Assembly: GCA_026400835.1 (NCBI GenBank)
Contig: JAPLOA010000057.1
Coordinates: forward strand, 1 to 64,000
Reading direction: 5' to 3'
DNA length: 64,000 nt
Source of the DNA: Planctomycetales bacterium
GTDB lineage: Bacteria; Planctomycetota; Planctomycetia; Planctomycetales; Planctomycetaceae
Shown here: positions 44,323 to 52,130 of the stretch, piece after piece
Numbering within the stretch: the first letter of the stretch is position 1
Layout of the letters: each line of letters begins with the position of its first letter
The notes under the pieces: model-generated
The model's database searches: none
What the model was told of the DNA's origin: nothing
Seen by the model: the letters and a program-made list of their open reading frames with translations, nothing else
Translations under genes and position numbers: made by a program

Positions 44323-46104
44323 TTACTCTTCGCTGCCACCAAGTGAGAACAGCGGGCCTGCACCGGAACCGGTACCACCCTTCAGTTCTTCACGAGGCTT
44401 GGCCTGAGCTGGTGCTGCGGCTGAAGCTGAAGCATCGCCTTCTGTCGTAGCGGATGTGGCTTCCGCTTCCTTTGATTCTGACTTGCGGCTAAGACCAATC
44501 TTTCGCTCGCCTGTGTCAACTCGCAGAATGCGAACTTCCAGATCCTGTCCGACCTGAACCATGTTCTCTGGGTGCTCGACCTTGTGGTCAGCGAGTTCAG
44601 AAACATGCAGCAGGCCTTCGAGATCGTCTTCCAGCTGAACGAAGACACCAAAGTTGGTGATCTTCGTAACCTTGCCCGTGACAGTCTTGCCAGGGGCGTA
44701 CTTTTCTGGAATCCGTGTTTCCCATGGATCTTCTGCGAGCTGCTTCAGGCCAAGAGCGATACGGCGACGATCTTCGTCGACGCTCAGGATCTGGCATTCG
44801 ATCGGATCGCCCTTCTTCAGGATTTCGTTGGCATGTGACACCTTGCGAGTCCATGACATGTCGCTGATGTGCAGCAGGCCGTCGACGCCTTCCTGAAGTT
44901 CAACAAACGCACCGTAGTTGGTGAGGTTGCGAACCGTACCTTTGACGATGGTTCCCGGTGGGTACTTGGAAGCCACTTCGTCCCATGGATTGGGCTGAGT
45001 CTGCTTCATGCCCAGAGAAATTTCCTGCTTGTCTTCGTTGATCCCCAGAACCATAACGTCGACTTTGTCGCCGATCGCTACCAGTTCGCTTGGGTGATTC
45101 ACGCGACGAGTCCACGACATTTCGCTGATGTGAACGAGACCTTCGATGCCGTCTTCCAGCTTCACGAAAGCACCGTAAGACAGCACGTTGACCACTTCGC
45201 CGTTGACGCGAGAGTTGACCGGGTACTTGGTCCCGATGTTTGCCCATGGGCTGGCAGACTTCTGCTTCAGACCCAGAGCAATCTTCTCTTTGTCGTAGTC
45301 GATGTTCAGAACCATCACTTCGATTTCGTCGTCGATCTTCACCATCTCTGTTGGATGGCTGATACGACCCCAGCTCATATCGGTGATGTGCAGCAGGCCG
45401 TCGATACCACCCAGATCCACGAAGGCTCCGAAGTCGGCGATATTCTTGACGGTACCTTTTCGCAGCTGACCAATCTGAAGATTGGAGAGCAGCGTCTTCT
45501 TCATCTTTTCGCGTTCTTCTTCGATCAGACGGCGGCGAGAAACAACGATGTTTCTGCGAGCTTCGTCGATCTTCAGAATCATGCACTCAATTTCATGTCC
45601 GATGTATTCTGCAATGTCGTTAGGCCGTCGAATGTCGACCTGGCTGGCTGGCAGAAACACGTTGACGCCGATATTGATAAGCAGACCACCCTTGATCTTG
45701 CGGATGACCTGGCCTTTGACAACATCGCCCTCTTTGTGAGTGCTGATGATCTTTTCCCACTCGCGAACGCGGTCGGCTTTTCGCTTGGAGAGAACAATCA
45801 GGCCGATTGAGTCTTCGAATTCTTCAAGCAGAACTTCGATGCGCTCGCCAACTTGTGGCTGTTCGTCTGCATCGTCCCACTCGTCGCGCTGGACAACACC
45901 TTCGCTCTTGTAGCCGATGTCAACAACGACTTCTTCATTGTCAACGCGAACAATTGTTCCGGTCAGGATCTGGTTCAGGTCGTAGGTCTGAGCCTGTTCT
46001 TGATAAATGTCTGCTTCAGCAAAGTCGGGGAACGACGCGGCAATCATCGCATCCAGTTCCGCCTCTTCGACATTAAATTCCCTCAAAAGGTTACGATCGA
46101 CCAT
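44323..46104 (-). CDS. rpsA: 30S ribosomal protein S1
   Basis: 593 residues from ATG 46104; the frame extends 23 codons further but the usual S1 N-terminus (NLLREFNVEEAELDAMI) starts here. Six S1 RNA-binding repeats, seen from repeated 'G-x-V/I-x...G-A/V-F-V...G-L-x-H-I/V-S' units, e.g. TIVRVDNEEVVVDIGYKSEG, VKNIADFGAFVDLGGIDGLLHI, VVNVLSYGAFVKLEDGIEGLVH and VTKITNFGVFVQLEDDLEGLLH. The C-terminus is an Ala/Glu-rich acidic tail ending in GSEE. S1 helps mRNA binding by the 30S subunit. Terminated by the hairpin at 44225-44253. Confidence 0.96.
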   Translation of the reverse strand: MVDRNLLREFNVEEAELDAMIAASFPDFAEADIYQEQAQTYDLNQILTGTIVRVDNEEVVVDIGYKSEGVVQRDEWDDADEQPQVGERIEVLLEEFEDSIGLIVLSKRKADRVREWEKIISTHKEGDVVKGQVIRKIKGGLLINIGVNVFLPASQVDIRRPNDIAEYIGHEIECMILKIDEARRNIVVSRRRLIEEEREKMKKTLLSNLQIGQLRKGTVKNIADFGAFVDLGGIDGLLHITDMSWGRISHPTEMVKIDDEIEVMVLNIDYDKEKIALGLKQKSASPWANIGTKYPVNSRVNGEVVNVLSYGAFVKLEDGIEGLVHISEMSWTRRVNHPSELVAIGDKVDVMVLGINEDKQEISLGMKQTQPNPWDEVASKYPPGTIVKGTVRNLTNYGAFVELQEGVDGLLHISDMSWTRKVSHANEILKKGDPIECQILSVDEDRRRIALGLKQLAEDPWETRIPEKYAPGKTVTGKVTKITNFGVFVQLEDDLEGLLHVSELADHKVEHPENMVQVGQDLEVRILRVDTGERKIGLSRKSESKEAEATSATTEGDASASAAAPAQAKPREELKGGTGSGAGPLFSLGGSEE

Positions 46105-46506
46105 TCTGAAAACCACCTGACGCGGGCATCCTTCAGGAAAACCTGATTTTTGCTGCCGCTTGAAAAGGGCCATGCGTCCTGCTGCAACGACAACTTGTCA
46201 TCACGTCCAAGCCAGGATTCGCGGAAAACGCAGCATAGTACGGGCTGCGCGGAGAAAAGTCCAGTCGTCCCGGGCAAGCCTGCTCCTGCAGAGAATTTAC
46301 GTAAACTATTCTGAAGCAACAAGTTGCACGAATAAGACTCGGAATAGTCGGCATGAATTCCCGGAACGCTCCGCCCCGTCAGAGCAGATCCGCAAGGGTT
46401 TTAGCCACAACAACGACGGCACACGCCACAATACGGTCTTTGCATTCTGCAGGCAGTTGCATCAACTGACGCTCCGCTGTCAAAGCGAAAAAGCATTCGT
46501 CGAATC
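46105..46506. other. rpsA leader region
   Basis: 402 bp between the PD40 fragment stop and the rpsA start, both on minus. No gene seen. The rpsA promoter probably lies here (ttgttg and tagttt are weak candidates at about 46300-46325), not assigned. Confidence 0.4.
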
Positions 46507-46947
46507 CTATCGAGTGCCTTTGGGGACTCGCCGTGTAACCCAAATATCGGCGTTGCCGAGGTCACGAGGGCGGTCCGAGCAGAAATACAGGGCGGTGTCG
46601 GATTCTGCCAGACACGGGCCAAACTCGTTGCTGACGGTATTGATGCCACCTCCGATCCTAACAGTCTTTTCAAAGGGGGCGTCGACCGCAGAACGTGTCG
46701 CAAAGAAAAGATCATGTTGATTACGGCCTCCACACGGCACAGACGACAACATCAAAGTCAATCCATCGCTCAACAGAAACGGGCCGAGTTCGGATCGAGG
46801 AGAATTGATCTTCGGACTGAGGTTGGTCAAGCTTGTGAATTCATCAGACGTGCTTGATTGTAATGCCATCCGGATGTCGCTTTGACCTTTTCCTCCTGCG
46901 GTGTCGGAGGAAAAGAAGAGCGATTTGCCCCCGGAAAACTTTGGCAT
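46507..46947 (-). CDS. PD40/WD40-like beta-propeller fragment
   Basis: 146 residues with ATG (or GTG one codon earlier) only 17-20 bases after the stop of the upstream gene. It contains about two and a half PD40-type repeats: FSGGKSLFFSSDTAGGKGQSD, LLSDGLTLMLSSVPCGG, and ALYFCSDRPRDLGNADIWVTRR. Complete PD40 proteins have five or more such blades and usually a signal peptide; here the N-terminus and several blades are missing, and some conserved positions are altered. It is either a remnant or the displaced tail of a larger protein. Possibly expressed together with the upstream gene. Confidence 0.55.
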   Translation of the reverse strand: MPKFSGGKSLFFSSDTAGGKGQSDIRMALQSSTSDEFTSLTNLSPKINSPRSELGPFLLSDGLTLMLSSVPCGGRNQHDLFFATRSAVDAPFEKTVRIGGGINTVSNEFGPCLAESDTALYFCSDRPRDLGNADIWVTRRVPKGTR

Positions 46948-46966
46948 CACTGCCGAGACCGGAGAA

Positions 46967-48700
46967 TCACGTCATCAGTTCGCCAGCAACCGGGTGTGAA
47001 GATTCAAGCGGAGAAAATTGAGCTGCAGCGATCCACGATTTGACTTCATCCAGATCCGGGGCTGATCCATCCCGCAGAATGCTCTTGCCAAGCGCAGTGG
47101 CTGTGACGGCTTTGACTGCGTCCAGAAGTCCCGCGGCATTACTGTCGCTAAGCTGGTCGGAGGTTTCTACCCCGGCAGCCACCAGCAACTGAGCATCGTG
47201 CCCACGCAGTCCCGGAACTTCGACCATCAGCCTTGACTGAGCCTGCCATTCCCGAATCACATCCGGCGTTATATGGCGAACCGCCAGCTTGCTGGCAGTA
47301 ATTTCCGGATCTGCATTTAAGAACTCTTCGACCGTTGTCATTCCGATCGCGTTGAATCGTGTAGCCGTCTTAGGCCCAATCGATGGCGCGTCAACGATCG
47401 GAGCTTCTGACTTGAGATAAGATCGCATCGCGGCTGATCGGTCAGGTACGGCGACCGCCCGCTTAACAGCAGCTTGAGCCACAGCAGGCTGAACCATGGC
47501 GGGCTGTGCGGCCGCGATTGCCTCTTCCGGAGATTTCCCAATTTGGCTGACAACCAGTGAGACTGATTCCGGCGTTGTGAGTTCCAACGGTGTGGGTTCC
47601 GGCTTTGTCGCAGGAGTTACGGAAGGCACGGGCATTGCTGCCGCCGTGGGCGAGGATTCCTTTGTGTCCGAAGGCTTGAAGATCGTTGCCTGAGCGGCTT
47701 TCGGGGGTACCGTTTTCTGATCCTGTAACGGCTTCCCGAATCTCTGTCCCGCAGGCCGAGCAGGCTCGGCATTCAGCACCATCATCGAAACTTTGCGAAC
47801 CTCCGCAGCGTGGAACTGACGAACCAGCTTCTCGCTTTCCGGCAGCGAATGAATGGCCTTTCCGGTTTCCTGAACTTCCTGATAAATCGCTTCTACGATC
47901 TTTCTGTCTTTCGCATCGGCAAGGCGATTGACTATTGTTCGAATTGGCACATTGATCGTGGCCAGAATCGCCTTCATTGTCAGTGTGACCTCGGGAGCAC
48001 GAACAGAGGATTCCTCGAAGGCCCGCTCAAGGATCCTTGCTAAGCCGATGGTGGCATGACCAAGACAACGCGCGACCGCCTCCTGCGCGACTCGATCAAG
48101 CCCGGCTGGCGGGTCCTTGACTCCGACGGCAAGGTTATAGTGATCGATCAGCAGGTCATAGTACTGATTCGCCATGACCGCGCCGGACTTGAGCATCTCT
48201 TCAAGCCAGTTCTCAGCTGCAGACATGTGGACTCGCGGATATCCCCCGAGCTCCTGCTCGAGAAGTGTTCGCAGCTTTTCGTAGCTCTTTGTGACACTCC
48301 ACTCAGCTGCTCGATGAACCGCGCCTTCTGCTTCAGTCTGGCCGGTATGAAACGGCATCTGAGGATCGCTGTAGTAGTGGCTTAGCACTCCCGCTGCATA
48401 GGCCGCTTCTTTCCATTCGGCCGAACGAAGATGATCGATAAACTGGCCATACCAGTGCTCTGCTGAGGATACCGCTCCGCCCCAGAAGTTCTCCTTCACA
48501 TGCAGAACATGATTCTTGAAGTCCTTAAAGTCATCGTCCGGAGCTTTGGCTCCCTCCAGATACGCCGCATGCTCGCTGATAATGAGATCGGTCCATTGCC
48601 CCGCTTCATTGCCCTGCAGATGCCTTAGCGCATCGAGGGCCAACTTGTGATGAGTGCTGCGAGCATGGCTGGCAAAGATGACATTCAAAAGCAGGGACAT
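46967..48700 (-). CDS. Zinc-dependent phospholipase C-like domain fused to DUF4332
   Basis: 577 residues, GGAG before the ATG. Residues 1-210 resemble the all-helical S1/P1 nuclease and zinc-phospholipase C fold: spaced His in SHARSTHHKLAL, HHAAYL-like and HVLHVKE segments, then GVLSHYYSDPQMPFHTGQTEAEGAVHRAAEW (105-134) with the Asp/His metal ligands. Residues 310-430 are Pro/Ala-rich. Residues 435-560 match DUF4332, a double helix-hairpin-helix region (VDAPSIGPKTATRFNAIGMTTVEEFL, VEVPGLRGHDAQLLVAAGV) of the type that binds DNA or proteins. No signal peptide, so both domains appear cytoplasmic, unlike secreted phospholipase C. Function unknown. A PD40 fragment follows 20 bp downstream. Confidence 0.72.
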   Translation of the reverse strand: MSLLLNVIFASHARSTHHKLALDALRHLQGNEAGQWTDLIISEHAAYLEGAKAPDDDFKDFKNHVLHVKENFWGGAVSSAEHWYGQFIDHLRSAEWKEAAYAAGVLSHYYSDPQMPFHTGQTEAEGAVHRAAEWSVTKSYEKLRTLLEQELGGYPRVHMSAAENWLEEMLKSGAVMANQYYDLLIDHYNLAVGVKDPPAGLDRVAQEAVARCLGHATIGLARILERAFEESSVRAPEVTLTMKAILATINVPIRTIVNRLADAKDRKIVEAIYQEVQETGKAIHSLPESEKLVRQFHAAEVRKVSMMVLNAEPARPAGQRFGKPLQDQKTVPPKAAQATIFKPSDTKESSPTAAAMPVPSVTPATKPEPTPLELTTPESVSLVVSQIGKSPEEAIAAAQPAMVQPAVAQAAVKRAVAVPDRSAAMRSYLKSEAPIVDAPSIGPKTATRFNAIGMTTVEEFLNADPEITASKLAVRHITPDVIREWQAQSRLMVEVPGLRGHDAQLLVAAGVETSDQLSDSNAAGLLDAVKAVTATALGKSILRDGSAPDLDEVKSWIAAAQFSPLESSHPVAGELMT

Positions 48701-49196
48701 CCGTGTCTCCGTGAGGCGATTGCAATTCGGTCCGGAAGCCTGCTGCCTATTGATAACTGGCGATCTCAGTACCTGGCGGGGGGCGTGTTGATTTCATCGT
48801 TCACCACCGAGCCGGAGCGGATGGCCTTCGTTGAAGCCGTCGCCTCTGGTTCGGCGGTAAACACGTATGCTCAATCCATGACTCAATCAACAAACCGCAG
48901 GCATCAGACGTAAACGGCTCCGGGGCCGTGGAGAATAGATGTTCAGACATTCCCCGGCAAGTGCGGTCGCTCAGCGGAGCCATGTTTGAGCCGTCACGCT
49001 TCTCGATCTGTGCATCATTGATGCCTCTGGATTCCAAAATGCACGGCTGGCCAAATAAAAAGAGTTCTCTGCGATAGTTTTTGCATCGTAGTAACTCCCT
49101 CCTATTGAGGAAAATACGCGGCGCCGAAAACAAAAAAGGGCTCTCTGAAGTAATCTCCAGAGAGCCCTTGGTGATCTTTCGGCAAGTTGCAATGAA
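48701..49196. other. Intergenic region, no gene seen
   Basis: 496 bp. Contains the terminator of the cytochrome-WD40 gene at its right end and a possible decayed R1 arm at about 48838-48862 (gtcgcctctggttcggcggt). No gene. Confidence 0.45.
49131..49169 (-). terminator. Rho-independent terminator of the cassette
   Basis: aagggctctctg pairs with cagagagccctt across ten bases, and on the minus strand is followed by a T run (complement of caaaaaa). It lies 28 bp after the last gene of the four-gene cassette. Confidence 0.88.
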
Positions 49197-51899
49197 TCAG
49201 TTGACCTGACTCAGTTGCAACTGAGGTCGCAGCACCTGCCGACGCGTCTCGACGGCAGTTGCGGCAGCCTGAACGGCCTGCTCAGCTGTCGCCAGTTCTG
49301 CATTCGCTGCAGCCAGTTGAGCTTCGATTGGAGCAGCTTCCGCAGCCAGAGTCTTCATCATCTGGTCCGCTGTCTGCATTGCCGTTTTTGAGTCCGTGTT
49401 GAGTTTCGCAGTGGCATCGAGGTCCGCCTTCGAAGCCGTCATCTGCTTGTCCATCACGGCTATTTCTTCGGTCATTGCAACGATCGACTTGTCCTGACGC
49501 TCTGCAGTAGCGGCGAGCCCATCGGCCGACGCCTTGATCTCAGCGTTGTCTGGCAGGACAGCCAGAGCGGCTTTGACCTGTTCCAATGCCGCCTTCACCA
49601 TTGGCGAAGCTGTTTGTGTCCTGGTCATCACATCCTGCTTCGCGACCTTCTGCTGTTCCATCGTGGTCATGGCCACTGTCAGATCCTTCATTTTCTGATC
49701 GCTGGATGTCACGACAGCTTGTGCGTCCTGCATTGTCTTCTGTGCAACCGCCATCAGATTTTGTTTTTCCTGCAATGCAGCCTGAACTTGCAGAGATGTC
49801 AGTTGAACTTCATCACGCTTCTTTTTGGCTGCATCCAAAGCATTCAGCTCGTCCCGCAGAGCGATGTAGTGCTGAAGGCGTGGAACCAGTTCATTAGCTC
49901 GCTGCAGTTCTTTCTGAGCCGCCGCGACAAGTTGTTCCTTCTCAGTCGTTGTTTGGATTGCTGTGTTGTGAGCCGCAGTCACCGCATCCGAAACACCCTT
50001 AGCCGTGACAATCGCAGCTTCATCAACCGGGATCTGCTTTTTCTGGACTTCGATATTGGCTGTTACACTAACCACGTTGGCCTTTGCTGTTGCCAAGTCG
50101 GTTTCAGTCGTCTTGAGTTCAGTTTCTCGAGCGACCACCTGAGCCTTCAACTGCTCAACGACCTTCTTTAGTTCTTCGTCAGCCTGCATCATTTCTGAGG
50201 CTGCTGCAGATTTTTCTGTAGCAGCTTTGAGTTCCGGAATTGCTTTCTGCAAAGCAGCAATTGTGACTGGCAGATTCTTTTCCTTCGCTTGCTCAGCGAC
50301 CAGCTTTTGCTCTTCAGCAACGACCAGAGCTTTCTGATCTTCCAGCTTCTTCTGGCTTGCTGCATAGGCAACATTCGCGGCATCAAGCTTAGTCTTCAAC
50401 TCAGCCTGAGTCGCAACGGCCCCTTGATGAACTGCAGTCGCCGCAGCGACCTTCTCTGTCGCAGCCGTAACAACAGTCGGAGCCTGTGCGATGCGTTCTT
50501 CGAGAGTCGGAGGATTCGTGCTCAACTGCCCAATTCGAGACCCGTCCGCTGCGTTCCAAACTCTAACTTCGCCCGTGTAGTCGCCCGCGATAACTCGGTT
50601 TGTCTCATCGCAATGAGTGGCCTCAAGAGCAAGGTCATTGAATGCTTCGAAGCTCAGCAGGGCTCCGCCGTTACCGTCCCAAAGCTTGGCGATCCGATCG
50701 CGACCAGATGTCGCCAAACGCCCATCGCGGCAGTACTCCACAGAGAATGCTCCGCCAGCATGAGCCGCCCATGACTTGATCTGTCCGCCATTCTCCATCT
50801 CCCACAAACGAACGGTGGTGTCTTCGCTGGCTGACGCCAAAACGTTTCCATCGATACGCCAGGAAACCGAGTTCACGGCTCCCGTATGACCGTTCAAAGT
50901 CAAATACTCACGGCCTGTCTGAGCTTCCCATACAAGTAGTCCACCACTTCGATCGGCAGTAGCCAGCAGCACTCCATCCGGGCTGAACTCAAGAGAATAA
51001 ATCCAGTCCGTGTGCTTCTTGCATTCGTAGGCCAATTCACCAGTGGCAGTGCTGTAGACACGCACAACTTTTTGAGGGCCGCCCAGGGCGACCAAAGTCT
51101 GATCAGCACTAATGTCGGCAGCCAGAACTTCGTCGAGTTCATCGCCGACCGTCATCACTCGTTCGCCCGTGCGGATGTCCCATACAACACAGAGACCTTT
51201 CGAGGCACCTCGACCACCGCCCGCCAGCAGAAGTCCGCCGTTACGGCTGAATTTCAGAACTCGTGGACGACCTTCCGGAAAGGGCAAAACGCCAAGTTGC
51301 TCCAGCGTCTCTGTGTGATAGAGAACGACTTGCTTCTGCCCCGCGACGGCCACTAGCTTCGACCATGGGTTCGTTGCGATTGCTGACACGGCAGTCGTTG
51401 CCGCGGTATGAACGACTGGCTCCAGATTAAGAACATCCGGCATCGGAGCGGGACCTTCCGGGCGAGCCCCGGCGGACACATCCACGGTCAGCGCCGCGTT
51501 GTTCTTCTTTGGCAGCATCACTTTGCTGGATGCAGTTTCAGGAGCGCCGCCTTCGATCCACTTGCGAACAATCTCCAAACTCTCATCGGGCAGCTTATCG
51601 GCGTTCGGTGGCATGAACGGTTCGCTCTGATGCGACATCAGGCTATACATGTAGCTGGCACCCGAATCGCCCGGCTGAATCGAAGCTCCGGATGCTCCGC
51701 CCTGCATCAGAGAAGAGTAAGATGACAGGTCCAGGTCGGAGCTTTTCTTATTGGTATTGTGACAGGAAAGGCATTTGTCACGCAGGATCGGTTTAACGTG
51801 GTCCTCGAAGTTGATCTTCTCCTGACCAACAACAGTGCCGGAGGCAAAGTGCAGAGCCAGCAACGTGATGCCAGCAGACAATGAGGATAATCGCTTCAT
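49197..51899 (-). CDS. c-type cytochrome / WD40-repeat / long coiled-coil protein
   Basis: 900 residues. Signal peptide about 1-25. A cytochrome c-like domain with one heme site CLSCH (43-47) and a probable Met ligand in EPFMPPNADKLPD near 94-104 (planctomycete PSCyt1-type). WD40 repeats cover about 165-460, e.g. HTDWIYSLEFSPDGVLLATADRSGGLLVWEA and HTGAVNSVSWRIDGNVLASASEDTTVRLWE. From about 465 to the end the chain is an Ala/Lys/Glu/Gln-rich coiled coil of about 430 residues with few breaks. AGGAG lies seven bases before the ATG. It is the last gene of the cassette. Exported, probably periplasmic; function unknown. Confidence 0.9.
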   Translation of the reverse strand: MKRLSSLSAGITLLALHFASGTVVGQEKINFEDHVKPILRDKCLSCHNTNKKSSDLDLSSYSSLMQGGASGASIQPGDSGASYMYSLMSHQSEPFMPPNADKLPDESLEIVRKWIEGGAPETASSKVMLPKKNNAALTVDVSAGARPEGPAPMPDVLNLEPVVHTAATTAVSAIATNPWSKLVAVAGQKQVVLYHTETLEQLGVLPFPEGRPRVLKFSRNGGLLLAGGGRGASKGLCVVWDIRTGERVMTVGDELDEVLAADISADQTLVALGGPQKVVRVYSTATGELAYECKKHTDWIYSLEFSPDGVLLATADRSGGLLVWEAQTGREYLTLNGHTGAVNSVSWRIDGNVLASASEDTTVRLWEMENGGQIKSWAAHAGGAFSVEYCRDGRLATSGRDRIAKLWDGNGGALLSFEAFNDLALEATHCDETNRVIAGDYTGEVRVWNAADGSRIGQLSTNPPTLEERIAQAPTVVTAATEKVAAATAVHQGAVATQAELKTKLDAANVAYAASQKKLEDQKALVVAEEQKLVAEQAKEKNLPVTIAALQKAIPELKAATEKSAAASEMMQADEELKKVVEQLKAQVVARETELKTTETDLATAKANVVSVTANIEVQKKQIPVDEAAIVTAKGVSDAVTAAHNTAIQTTTEKEQLVAAAQKELQRANELVPRLQHYIALRDELNALDAAKKKRDEVQLTSLQVQAALQEKQNLMAVAQKTMQDAQAVVTSSDQKMKDLTVAMTTMEQQKVAKQDVMTRTQTASPMVKAALEQVKAALAVLPDNAEIKASADGLAATAERQDKSIVAMTEEIAVMDKQMTASKADLDATAKLNTDSKTAMQTADQMMKTLAAEAAPIEAQLAAANAELATAEQAVQAAATAVETRRQVLRPQLQLSQVN

Positions 51900-52080
51900 C
51901 GTTTCAAACTCCTATGCACCAAATCAATGCCGCAGAATTACGACAGTGTCATAGTTTCGGCAAAATCTGCCACATCACAAAAGACTTCACAGAGCCCGCA
52001 CACCACATTTCTTACCCATCCTGAGCAAGCGGGATTCACCAGGGCGATCAATCGCTATAACCGGCCCGAAGACAGCAAAC

Positions 52081-52105
52081 AAAGGCGGAACAATGTTCCG
52101 CCTTT
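52081..52105 (-). terminator. Terminator-like hairpin between cassette genes
   Basis: aaaggcggaac and gttccgccttt form an 11-bp perfect stem with a three-base loop; on the minus strand it is followed by gtttgctg. It lies 26 bp after the DUF1549/1553 gene and could reduce transcription into the cytochrome-WD40 gene. Confidence 0.7.
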
Positions 52106-52130
52106 GACGATCCCGGGTTTTTGGTAAACA

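Noticed and set aside
44869-45810. 313-residue plus-strand open frame inside rpsA
   Set aside because: Its repeats only mirror the S1 repeats on the other strand.
48801-49133. 110-residue minus-strand frame between the phospholipase-fold and cytochrome-WD40 genes
   Set aside because: No domain, overlaps the terminator of the cassette and has no plausible start signal.
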